From JAKPBU01 sp964425695 (lineage in GTDB: Bacteria > Pseudomonadota > Gammaproteobacteria > Xanthomonadales > Xanthomonadaceae), in assembly GCA_964425695.1 (NCBI GenBank), contig CAYRNF010000003.1:1-64000 (forward strand): DNA of 64,000 nucleotides, given 5' to 3'. The notes under the pieces were generated by a model. The model searched no databases, was not told the DNA's origin, and saw only the letters and a list, made by a program, of their open reading frames with translations. How positions within the stretch are numbered: the first letter of the stretch is position 1; each line of letters begins with the position of its first letter. A program made the translations under genes and the position numbers. Below are positions 8,389 through 16,558 of this stretch, in pieces.

Positions 8389-9651
8389 TTACCCCCTGAT
8401 CGTGAGCCGAGTGCGGGTGCCTCTGGGGTCGAGCCCCTCGAATCGCAACGACCACTGCATGTGCTCACACAGTCGGGCGATGAGCGGCAGCCCGATCCCG
8501 TCACCCGCGCCACCGCCCTGACGTGCCGCCTGAGCGAATCGCGCGCTGATTTCCGAAGCGGTCATGCCCTCCCCCGGATCGTCGATGACGATGTCGCCGC
8601 CGGCCTCGATCCGCACGACAAGCGTGCCGCGCCCGCTGTGTTCGATGGCGTTGCGCAGCAGGTTGCCGAACACCGTGCGAAACACGGGCTCCGGGACCGT
8701 ACGCGGTGCGGAGGACGGCAGCAGCGTTTCGATGGCGAGCGCGCGCCCCGCCAGCAGATGCCGATGATCGTCGACGATGCTGTCCAGTTCGGCTACCAGG
8801 TCGACCTCGCATGCGCCATCCACGATGCGTGCCGGGTCTCGGGCCAGCAACAACAGCAGTCCGATCAGGCGTTCCATGTGCGCGCTGGTCGCCGCAATGC
8901 GATCGAGCTGGTGGCGGTCGGGCGGTGCAAGCGAATCCGACGCCAGCGCGAGCTCGGCTGCCTGTGCGACGACCGAGACCGGTGTGCGCAGCTCATGGCT
9001 GGCGAGATGGACGAAGTCGCGCTCGCGTTCCATGAAACGGGCCTGTCGCTCGAGGTAGCCATTGAACGCATCGGCGATCACCTGAAGCTCGCGCGTTGCG
9101 CCGGCAGGCGCCTGCAGCCGCGAGGCGGGCACATCCGGATTCAGGCGCTCGATCTCGGACGCCAGCGTGTCCAGCGGACGCAACATCCGGCGGGTGCCCC
9201 ATGCCAGCACCAGCGCGAACAGTGCCACCAGCGCCAGTGAGGACAACGCCACTTCGCGGGCCAGGCGCACTTCTTCGCGCTCGAACTCACCGATCTCCAG
9301 CGCCAGTACCAGGCGCCTGCCCAGCGCATCGCGCACGAGCGCGACGGTATCCTGACCGTCGACCACGATGTCGTCGTGAAGTCCGGGACCGAGCCCCTGC
9401 AGGCCACGCGGGAGCGGCGCGGTGGCGCCGTCGTAGAGCCGCATCCTGCCGGTATGCGCGGCTGGCGCGGCCTCACGCCCCTGCAGCCGTTGCACGGCCT
9501 GATCCATCTCCACGCTCAACAGGCTGCGCAACACGACGCGCTCCGCTGCCTCGTTGATGAACTGGCCGTACACCACCATGGCGATCGACAGCACGGCCAG
9601 CGCCGCCAGCATGCCGGCGATCAGGCGCGCCTGCAGGCTGCTCTGGCTCAT
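8389..9651 (-). CDS. Membrane sensor histidine kinase paired with the OmpR-type regulator
   Basis: A 420-residue kinase with two transmembrane helices (about residues 8-32 and 133-152) flanking a ~100-residue periplasmic sensor region. A HAMP linker follows, then the H-box HLASHELRTPVSV with phospho-accepting His219. The ATPase domain shows the N-box NLLRNAIEHS, a G1 box DDPGEGM, and GGGAGDGIGLPL. It overlaps its response-regulator gene by 4 nt (ATGA). The pair diverges from a PAP2 phosphatase and EptA, the arrangement of PmrAB-like systems that sense polymyxin or envelope stress and modify lipid A. The signal sensed cannot be read; the periplasmic part has no obvious iron-binding ExxE motif. 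Confidence 0.88.
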   Translation of the reverse strand: MSQSSLQARLIAGMLAALAVLSIAMVVYGQFINEAAERVVLRSLLSVEMDQAVQRLQGREAAPAAHTGRMRLYDGATAPLPRGLQGLGPGLHDDIVVDGQDTVALVRDALGRRLVLALEIGEFEREEVRLAREVALSSLALVALFALVLAWGTRRMLRPLDTLASEIERLNPDVPASRLQAPAGATRELQVIADAFNGYLERQARFMERERDFVHLASHELRTPVSVVAQAAELALASDSLAPPDRHQLDRIAATSAHMERLIGLLLLLARDPARIVDGACEVDLVAELDSIVDDHRHLLAGRALAIETLLPSSAPRTVPEPVFRTVFGNLLRNAIEHSGRGTLVVRIEAGGDIVIDDPGEGMTASEISARFAQAARQGGGAGDGIGLPLIARLCEHMQWSLRFEGLDPRGTRTRLTIRG

Positions 9652-10334
9652 CGCGCGGAGCCTGCGACCGCCAGCCGATAGCCGACCCTTGGCAACGTAT
9701 GGATCAGGCGCGGCTCGTCGTCCGCGTCCACGACGCGGCGCAGCTCGTGCATATGCGAGCGCAACAGGTCGCCTTCCGGCGGATCGTCTCCCCACAATGC
9801 GTACTCGAGCTGTCGCCTGGGAACGACCGACGGACTTGCGCGCATGAGCACCTCCAGCAGCTTGCGGCCTGCCGGATACGGATGCAGCGCACGCTGGCCG
9901 CGCGTCACCTCCAGCGTGCGCAGGTCATAGCGCAGGTCGGCCACCACCAGCACGTCGCGCCGGTGTGCGCCGCGCGAGCGCCCCACCACCGCATCGATCC
10001 GCACTTCAAGTTCCGCCAGGGCGAACGGCTTGGTGAGGTAGTCGTCGGCACCTGCGCGGAAGCCGGACACCTTGTCGGGAATCTCGTCTCGCGCCGTCAG
10101 CATCACCACGGGCACGTCGCGCGCGTCGGACGCGCGGAGGTGGCGCAGCAGTTCGGGACCGTCCATGCGCGGCAGCATCCAGTCCAGCAGGATCACGTCG
10201 TAATGCTGGGTCAGGGCCAGGTTGAGGCCAGTCACGCCGTCGGGCGCGGCATCGAGCACGTGACCGCGCGGTTCGAAGTACGCAAACAGGCTAGCCACCA
10301 GCGGCGCTTGGTCTTCGACCACCAGGATGCGCAT
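9648..10334 (-). CDS. OmpR/PhoB-family response regulator
   Basis: A 228-residue regulator: receiver domain starting MRILVVEDQAPLV, phospho-acceptor Asp51 in VILLDWMLPRMDG, conserved Thr and Lys in MLTARDEIP and DYLTKPFALAE, and a C-terminal winged helix (residues about 130-225) ending RLIHTLPRVGYRLAV. It is first in a two-gene operon with the kinase and reads away from pap2-eptA across 136 bp. Three TTCC-type half-sites in that interval are a candidate operator for it. By context it is a PmrA-like activator of lipid A phosphoethanolamine modification, which is inference. Confidence 0.88.
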   Translation of the reverse strand: MRILVVEDQAPLVASLFAYFEPRGHVLDAAPDGVTGLNLALTQHYDVILLDWMLPRMDGPELLRHLRASDARDVPVVMLTARDEIPDKVSGFRAGADDYLTKPFALAELEVRIDAVVGRSRGAHRRDVLVVADLRYDLRTLEVTRGQRALHPYPAGRKLLEVLMRASPSVVPRRQLEYALWGDDPPEGDLLRSHMHELRRVVDADDEPRLIHTLPRVGYRLAVAGSAR

Positions 10335-10406
10335 GAAAGAGGAGCCCGTGCCGAAGACAGGGCGACGTTACCCGATCGCGCTGCGGTTAACGAAAAGCCA
10401 AGGGCG

Positions 10407-10434
10407 TTCCGACCGCTTTCCGACAGGTTCCAGC
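10407..10434. promoter_or_regulatory. Candidate response-regulator operator: three direct half-sites
   Basis: TTCCGAC at 10407-10413, an identical TTCCGAC at 10418-10424 (11-bp period), and TTCCAGC at 10428-10434. OmpR-family dimers bind head-to-tail half-sites about one helical turn apart. The site lies 36 bp before the PAP2 start and 73 bp before the divergent regulator, so it could serve both directions. Confidence 0.5.
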
Positions 10435-10470
10435 GGAAGCTGAAGACCTCGCACCGGAACCGGCCTCTCT

Positions 10471-11226
10471 ATGCCTGCAACCTTTCTCGTGGCCCTTGGC
10501 GACCCCGCCGCTCTCCATCGAACAGATCGGTCTGCGCGCTTCCAGCGGCTGCATCTGTGGGTTCCGCTAGGCGGTGCGTTGCTGCTCATCGCGTTGCTGC
10601 AGGCCGGGGGCGACCGGACGCTAGCCGACGCGCTGGTACGACTGGAAGGCGGCGCGTGGACGTGGCGCCACGCGCCTTGGCTGGAGCTGGGAGTGCACCG
10701 CGCGGGCCGGGCCACAAGCATCGGCGCGTGGCTGGCGCTTGCGGTGGGCTTCGCGGCCACGATCCGGCGCGAGGCGTGTCACCGGTGGCACGCGCCCACG
10801 GGCTATGTGCTGGTCAGCGTGCTGCTGGCCACGCTTGCCGTGTCCACGCTCAAGGCGGTCACGAACGTCGATTGCCCCTGGGATCTCGTGCGTTACGGCG
10901 GCGACCACCGCTGGATCGGGCTGTTCGATGCGCGACCTGGCGAATGGTCACGCGCACGCTGCTTTCCCGCGGGCCACGCCAGCGCGGGATACGCCTGGCT
11001 CTCGCTGTACTTCGCCGCTCTGCAGTCTGCGCCACGCCTGCGGTGGGTGGCACTGGGCACTGCGCTTGCCGCCGGGCTGGTGTTCGGTCTCGGGCAGCAG
11101 CTGCGTGGCGCGCACTTCGCTTCGCATGACGTGGCCAGCGCACTGGTCTGCTGGCTGGTTGCGTTAGGGCTGTGGCGCGCATGGCCGTGGTCGCCCGGCG
11201 CCCCGCTGCCGGAGCAGCAAGCGTGA
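10471..11226 (+). CDS. PAP2-family membrane phosphatase
   Basis: A 251-residue polytopic membrane protein of the phosphatidic-acid phosphatase type 2 superfamily. The three catalytic motifs are readable: a Lys at STLKAVTNVDCPWD, the PSGH-type motif as FPAGHASAGY, and RGAHFASHDVAS carrying the Arg and the nucleophilic His. Its stop overlaps the GTG start of eptA (GTGA), so both are translated together. Relatives next to eptA/mcr genes are thought to act on undecaprenyl-pyrophosphate or lipid A phosphate or on the diacylglycerol by-product; the exact substrate is not known. A possible operator for the divergent two-component system is just upstream. Confidence 0.85.
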   Translation: MPATFLVALGDPAALHRTDRSARFQRLHLWVPLGGALLLIALLQAGGDRTLADALVRLEGGAWTWRHAPWLELGVHRAGRATSIGAWLALAVGFAATIRREACHRWHAPTGYVLVSVLLATLAVSTLKAVTNVDCPWDLVRYGGDHRWIGLFDARPGEWSRARCFPAGHASAGYAWLSLYFAALQSAPRLRWVALGTALAAGLVFGLGQQLRGAHFASHDVASALVCWLVALGLWRAWPWSPGAPLPEQQA

Positions 11227-12905
11227 GCGCCACGCTGCAGCGCTCCGTGTGGCCGCGGCTGCGGACTTGGTCCCTGACTACGACGCAGCTGGCGTGCCTG
11301 GCCGGTGTGTTCTTCAGCGTCACCGCCAGCGCCGCCTTCTGGCGCGGCACGTGGGCCACCGGTGAGCTGCAGGGATGGTCGGGTACATGGACCGCGTTTG
11401 CGCTGGCGCTCGCGATCGTGGCCAGTAACGTGCTGGTCATGTCGCTGGTGCTGGTGGGTCGCATCGCCAGGCCCCTGCTGGGCGTCCTGCTGGGCGTGGC
11501 AGCGGCGGTAGCGTACTTCTCGTGGCATTTCACCGTGTATTTCGACGACGACATGCTGCGCAACGTCCTGCATACGGACGTGGCCGAGTCGCGCGAACTG
11601 CTTGCGCCCGGGCTCTGGGTGCATCTGACCCTGTTTGCCGGGCTGCCCATCGCCCTGCTGACGCGTGTGCGTATCCGCAGCCTGCCGCTGCGCGACGCGG
11701 CACGCGGCCGCGCGCTGCAGCTGGCGGCCAGTCTGGCGATGCTGCTGGCGAGCCTGGCGCTGGCCTACCAACCGATTTCAGGGCTGATGCACGCGCATCG
11801 GGAACTGCGGCATCTGGTGGCGCCCGCCAATGTGCTGGTGTCGTCCGCACGGCTACTCCTGAACGCGCAGAAGCCGCACGGTCCGCGCCGGATCGTCGGC
11901 GCCGACGCCCGCGTCGCTTCGCCGCTGGCCGTCCGCCAGCCGCGGGTGCTGGTGCTGGTGGTCGGTGAAACCGTGCGCGCGCAGAACTGGGGCCTCAACG
12001 GGTATCGCCGCCAGACCACGCCTGAGCTGGCGGCACTCGCCCCGGTGAACTTCCCCGATGTCACCGCCTGCGGGTCGGCCACGGAAGTCTCGCTGCCGTG
12101 CATGTTCGCGCCCATCGGCCGCCGGGACTACGACCGCGAGCGCATCGAAGGCTCCGAATCGCTGCTGCACGTGCTGCAACGCGCCGGCGTGGCCACGCTC
12201 TGGCGCGACAACCAGACCGGCTGCAAGGGGGTTTGCGACGGCCTGCCTTTCGACTCGTTCCGCCACGCTACCGCCATGTGTAAAGACGAGTGCTTCGACG
12301 AGATCCTGCTGGAGGGGCTCGATGGCATCCTCGATGCCAACAAGGGCGACCAGGTAGTGGTGCTGCACATGCTGGGCAACCATGGGCCCAGCTACTTCAG
12401 GCGTTATCCGGCGCGCAGCGAGCGCTTCCGCCCCGCCTGCCGCGCGGACGAGCTGGCCGACTGCAGCGTCGCGCAGATCGTCAACGCGTACGACAACGCG
12501 GTGCTGCATACCGACGCCGTGCTCGCGCGCCTGGTCCGGCAGCTCGCGGCGCGCAGGGACCTGGACACCGCGATGCTGTACGTGTCCGACCACGGCGAGT
12601 CGTTGGGCGAGAAGGGCCTCTTCCTGCACGGGATTCCCTATGCGATCGCGCCGCGCGAGCAGGTCAAGGTGCCGATGGTGCTGTGGCTCTCGCACGGCTT
12701 CGCGGCGTCGCGCGGCGTGGATATGGCCTGCCTGCGCAACCAGGCCCGCAAGCCCGCCAGCCACGACAACCTGTTCCACACCGTGCTCGGGCTGATGGAC
12801 GTGGCAACACGGGATCAGGTGGCCACGCTGGATCTGCTCCACGCATGTAGACGCCCGGCGCTCACTCGCGCGTCGCCACGCGCAGGCGGTCCAGCACCGA
12901 CTTGA
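11223..12905 (+). CDS. eptA: Lipid A phosphoethanolamine transferase EptA
   Basis: EptA moves phosphoethanolamine from phosphatidylethanolamine to lipid A phosphates in the periplasm, lowering negative charge and polymyxin binding. I start it at GTG 11223, overlapping the PAP2 stop, giving 560 aa. Five transmembrane helices fill the first ~190 residues; the soluble sulfatase-like domain has the metal-binding VVGETVRAQNWGLNGY, the catalytic Thr near residue 287 in CGSATEVSLPCMF, disulfide Cys pairs (NQTGCKGVCDG, MCKDECFDE), and SDHGESLGEKGLFLHG. This is the same family as the MCR colistin-resistance enzymes. Its last 44 bp overlap, tail to tail, the kinase gene on the other strand, so the final residues are an odd Arg/Pro-rich tail. 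Confidence 0.93.
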   Translation: MSATLQRSVWPRLRTWSLTTTQLACLAGVFFSVTASAAFWRGTWATGELQGWSGTWTAFALALAIVASNVLVMSLVLVGRIARPLLGVLLGVAAAVAYFSWHFTVYFDDDMLRNVLHTDVAESRELLAPGLWVHLTLFAGLPIALLTRVRIRSLPLRDAARGRALQLAASLAMLLASLALAYQPISGLMHAHRELRHLVAPANVLVSSARLLLNAQKPHGPRRIVGADARVASPLAVRQPRVLVLVVGETVRAQNWGLNGYRRQTTPELAALAPVNFPDVTACGSATEVSLPCMFAPIGRRDYDRERIEGSESLLHVLQRAGVATLWRDNQTGCKGVCDGLPFDSFRHATAMCKDECFDEILLEGLDGILDANKGDQVVVLHMLGNHGPSYFRRYPARSERFRPACRADELADCSVAQIVNAYDNAVLHTDAVLARLVRQLAARRDLDTAMLYVSDHGESLGEKGLFLHGIPYAIAPREQVKVPMVLWLSHGFAASRGVDMACLRNQARKPASHDNLFHTVLGLMDVATRDQVATLDLLHACRRPALTRASPRAGGPAPT

Positions 12906-15900
12906 GCGCCAGCGCCTTGACCGGCTTGGGCAGCAACGGCAGTCCGGCTTCCAGCACCGCGCGGCGCACGGCGTCGCCGTGGTCGGCGCTGAGCAGCAGC
13001 GCGGGACGCGGGCCGAAGCGTTCGGCGAGGCGCCCGTGCAGGGCCACGCCGGTGTCGCCGTGGTCCAGGTGGTAGTCGAGCAGCCACAGATCCGCAGGCG
13101 CCTGCTGCAGCGCGAGTTCGGCCGCCTCGCCGCCGGCGCAGGCCAGCACGGTGCAGCCCCAGCCTTCCAGCATCTGGCGCAGCGCCTGCAGCACGGTGGG
13201 CACGTTGTCCACCACCAGCACGCGCAGGCCGGCGTAGGTGCGCGGCGCGGCGCCGGTGGCCGGCGTGGCCGGCGCGGACACGCATGGCACCTGCAGGTGG
13301 AAGGTGGTGCCGCGCCCGGGCGTGCTGCGCAGGCCGATGGGCGCGTCCAGCAGGCGCGCGATGCGGTCGGCGATGGACAGCCCCAGCCCCAGGCCCTGCC
13401 CGGGCGCGTGTTCGCCACGGCGGAACTCCTCGAAGATCAGCGCCTGCTGCCCGGGGGGGATGCCGGGGCCGGTGTCGTGCACCTCGATGCGCAGCGCGGC
13501 ACCTGCACGGCGCACGCCCAGGAGGATCGCGCCCGCTGGTCTGCCGCACGCGGCCGCACCCGGTGACGCGTGCGCGTGTCCGGCAGCCGCGGCGGTCTGC
13601 GGCGCGGCCGCCGGGCTTGCGTCGATTGAAGAGGACGCGATCGCGGCTGAAGCCGCTGCTGCGGGCGGCGCATGGCGGTGCGCCGTGTAGCGCACCGCGT
13701 TGGCCAGGAAGTTCTGCAGGATGCGGCGCAGCAGCTGCGGATCGGCGTGCGTCCACGCGCCGCTGCGCACATGGCGGAAGCGCAGGCCGCTGTCCGCCGC
13801 CATGGCCGCGAACTCCGACGCCAGCGGCTCGAGCACTTCCGACAGCGGGAACGCGCGCGGCGCGGGCACCAGTCCGCCGGCATCCAGACGCGACATGTCC
13901 AGCAGCCCGGTCAGCAGGTCGGCGGTGGACGCCAGCGCGCCGCGGATCTGGGCCAGCTTGGCCTGCGCCAGTTCGGCCTGGGCCAGCGTGCCGACCGGGT
14001 GGTCCTGCACCTGCCGTTGCAGCGCGTCGGTGAACAGGTGCGCGGCGTGCAGCGGCTGCAGCAGGTCGTGGCCCACCGCGGTGAGGAAGCGGCTCTTGGC
14101 GTCGTTGGCGCGCTCGGCCTCGTCGCGCGCGGCTTGCAGCAGCGCGGTGCGTTCGTCCACGCGCTGTTCGAGCGTTTCGTTGCTGCGCCGCAGGTCGTCC
14201 TGGGCGCGGCGGAAGGCGGTCACGTCGGTGAAGGTGGCCACGAAGCCGCCGCCGGGCAGCGGATTGCCGCGGATCTCGATCACCGCCTCTGCGGGGGCGG
14301 CATCGGCGGCACCGCCTGCGCCTGCGACGGGCAGGCGGCGCTCCGACAGGTGCGGGGTGCCGGCGCGCATGTGCGCCAGGCGCCGCTGCAGCGCGGCTTC
14401 CACGTCCACACCGCCCTGCACGTGGCGCAGCGCCCAGCGGCTGAGTTCCGCGATCGGCGTGCCCACCTGCAGCAGGGCGTCAGGGAAGCCGAACAGTTCG
14501 GCGTAGCGCCGGTTCCACGCGACCAGCCGCAGGTCGGCGTCCACCACGCTGATGCCCTGGGTCATGTTCTGCAGCGCGCCTTCGAGCACGCGCTGGTTGA
14601 AGCGCAGGTCCTGCGAGGCCTCGCCGACGATGGCCGCGACGGTTTCGAAATCGCGCCCGGCCTCGCGCCGTGCGGCGTCCAGCAGCAGGCGCGCCGAGGC
14701 CGAGCCAAGCACGCTGGCCAGTTCGCGTTCCAGCTGCGATTCGCTGGCCGCGCCGCTGCGCGGCGCGTCGTGCAGCGCCAGCTCCACGCGCTCGCGCGGC
14801 AGGAAGCGCAGGCCCACTTCGCGCAGGGTGTCGGCGTCCAGTCCGCGCGACGCCGCGCGGCGCGGGGCACCCTGCGTCCATGCCGCCCACAGCCAGGGCA
14901 CCGCCAGTGCGCACAGCAGGCTCACGCCCACCGCGCGGCCCAGGCGGCTCCAGCCGGTCAGCCCCAGGAACGCATCCGGCGCCAGCCACGCGAGCCCCCA
15001 CGGCCCCTGCCCCAGCCAGTCGGCACCGGGGCCGCGCGCTTCCACCAGCACCGGGACCAGCAGCAGCCACGTCCAGGTGAGCACCGCGGCGGCGATGCCG
15101 GCCACCACCGCGCGCGGCGGCGTCTGCGGCCGCCACAGGGCGAAGCCCACGGCGGGCGCCAGCGTGGCCAGTGCCGAGAACGACAGCGCACCCACGTCCG
15201 CCAGCGCGTCGTTGCCCGCGACCAAGCGGCTGTACACCCATGCCAGCAGCACGATCGCCAGGATTACCACGCGCCGCTGCATCAGCACCGCGCCACGCAG
15301 GTCGCGTCCGCGCGTGGCCCACGGGCCATGCAGCAGCAGCGGCGTGAGCAGGTGGTTGCCGATCATCAGGCTCAGCGCCAGGGTGCTCACGATCACCATG
15401 CCGGTGCCGGCGCTCAGCCCACCCAGGAACGCGAACAGCGCCAGGCCTTCGTGCCCGTGCGCCAGCGGCAGCGCCAGCACGTACAGGTCGGAGGCCACGC
15501 CGCTGCCCAGCCAGTCCTTGCCGGCACGCGCCAGCGGCAGCAGCGGCAGCGCGATCAGCAGCATGTACAGCGGGAACAGCCAGCGCGCGCGGCGCACGTG
15601 GCGTTCGTCGCGGCACTCCACCGCGCCCACGTGGAACTGGTGCGGCAGCGTGAACATCGCCAGCACGCCCAGGATCACCAGCGGCGCGAAGCCGGACCAG
15701 GTCGGCGGCGTCGGCGGCGCGACTGCCGTCGCGCCCGCCGGCGCCTCGGGCAGAGCCAGCACGAACGCACCCAGCGCCAGCATCGCGGCGAGCTTGAGCA
15801 GCGCCTCGAACGCCATCGCCAGCACCAGCCCGCGGTTGTGTTCGGCCGCGCTGGCGCTGCGGGTGCCGAACAGCATGGCGAACGCGGCCATGGACAGCGC

Positions 15901-16401
15901 CACGTACAGCCCGCCGTCCTGCCAGGCGGGCAGCTGCGCGGCGGGCGCCTGCGCCGCGCCGCCGCGCACCAGCAGCGCGTAGCTCATGGCCACGGCTTTG
16001 AGCTGCAGCGCGATGTACGGGACGATGCCGCCCACCGCCACCAGCGTGACCGTGGCCGCCAGCCAGCTGTCCTTGCCCAGGCGCGTGGCGATGTAGTCGG
16101 CCAGCGAGGTCACCCCGGCCTCGCGCACCTGGCGCACCAGCGTCACCAGCACCCCGGCACCGAGCACGTACAGCGCGATGGTGCCCACGAAGGTGGGCGG
16201 CACCGGCCAGTCGTAGCGCGCCGCCTGCGTGACCGTGCCGAAGAACGTCCACGACGTGCAGTACACCGCCAGCGACAGCGCATACACCGTGGGCCAGCGC
16301 GCCGCGAACGCGGCGGGCCGCCGTTCGCCGTACACCGCGATGCCGAACAGCAGGCCCAGCCACAGCAGTGCTGCGGCCACGACGACCGCCGGCGTCAGCA
16401 T
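12862..16401 (-). CDS. Sodium:solute-symporter-type hybrid histidine kinase (CbrA/NahK-like)
   Basis: A 1179-residue sensor. Residues 1 to about 500 form a 13-helix SSS transporter domain (SLADYIATRLGKDSWLA, CTSWTFFGTVTQAARYDW). Then come a PAS domain (around 600-720, GISVVDADLRLVAWNRRYAE), the H-box FLTAVGHDLLQPLHAAHLF with His at about 778, an ATPase domain, and a C-terminal receiver (about 1060-1175; phospho-Asp in LWLLDYHLD, Lys in LLPKPVKAL). About 50 Ala-rich residues interrupt the ATPase domain between the N-box NFLANAVRYT and the G1 box. Relatives regulate carbon and nitrogen use and lifestyle switches through unlinked regulators. No partner gene is adjacent; the next gene, 157 bp downstream of its start side, reads the same way. 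Confidence 0.9.
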   Translation of the reverse strand: MLTPAVVVAAALLWLGLLFGIAVYGERRPAAFAARWPTVYALSLAVYCTSWTFFGTVTQAARYDWPVPPTFVGTIALYVLGAGVLVTLVRQVREAGVTSLADYIATRLGKDSWLAATVTLVAVGGIVPYIALQLKAVAMSYALLVRGGAAQAPAAQLPAWQDGGLYVALSMAAFAMLFGTRSASAAEHNRGLVLAMAFEALLKLAAMLALGAFVLALPEAPAGATAVAPPTPPTWSGFAPLVILGVLAMFTLPHQFHVGAVECRDERHVRRARWLFPLYMLLIALPLLPLARAGKDWLGSGVASDLYVLALPLAHGHEGLALFAFLGGLSAGTGMVIVSTLALSLMIGNHLLTPLLLHGPWATRGRDLRGAVLMQRRVVILAIVLLAWVYSRLVAGNDALADVGALSFSALATLAPAVGFALWRPQTPPRAVVAGIAAAVLTWTWLLLVPVLVEARGPGADWLGQGPWGLAWLAPDAFLGLTGWSRLGRAVGVSLLCALAVPWLWAAWTQGAPRRAASRGLDADTLREVGLRFLPRERVELALHDAPRSGAASESQLERELASVLGSASARLLLDAARREAGRDFETVAAIVGEASQDLRFNQRVLEGALQNMTQGISVVDADLRLVAWNRRYAELFGFPDALLQVGTPIAELSRWALRHVQGGVDVEAALQRRLAHMRAGTPHLSERRLPVAGAGGAADAAPAEAVIEIRGNPLPGGGFVATFTDVTAFRRAQDDLRRSNETLEQRVDERTALLQAARDEAERANDAKSRFLTAVGHDLLQPLHAAHLFTDALQRQVQDHPVGTLAQAELAQAKLAQIRGALASTADLLTGLLDMSRLDAGGLVPAPRAFPLSEVLEPLASEFAAMAADSGLRFRHVRSGAWTHADPQLLRRILQNFLANAVRYTAHRHAPPAAAASAAIASSSIDASPAAAPQTAAAAGHAHASPGAAACGRPAGAILLGVRRAGAALRIEVHDTGPGIPPGQQALIFEEFRRGEHAPGQGLGLGLSIADRIARLLDAPIGLRSTPGRGTTFHLQVPCVSAPATPATGAAPRTYAGLRVLVVDNVPTVLQALRQMLEGWGCTVLACAGGEAAELALQQAPADLWLLDYHLDHGDTGVALHGRLAERFGPRPALLLSADHGDAVRRAVLEAGLPLLPKPVKALALKSVLDRLRVATRE

Positions 16402-16558
16402 GCCGTCGCCTGCCGTGCCGATGGGCGCGGCTGCGCGGGTGCGTGTGGCGGGCGGCGGCGTGGCATGCGCCGAGGATAGCGGGCCGCTCGCGCAGCGGCA
16501 GGCCCGGCATCGGCCACCGCCCCGACCGGCGCACCGCGTGCAGCCGCAGGCGGCGCGC

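Noticed and set aside
13672..16479. A 935-codon open frame opposite the transporter-kinase gene
   Set aside because: It is Arg/Gln/His-rich with no domain, exactly antisense to a gene with clear domains; a GC-skew shadow.
16402..16558. A small gene between the transporter-kinase and the PaaK-like gene
   Set aside because: Only shadow frames without ribosome sites; too short for a supported call.
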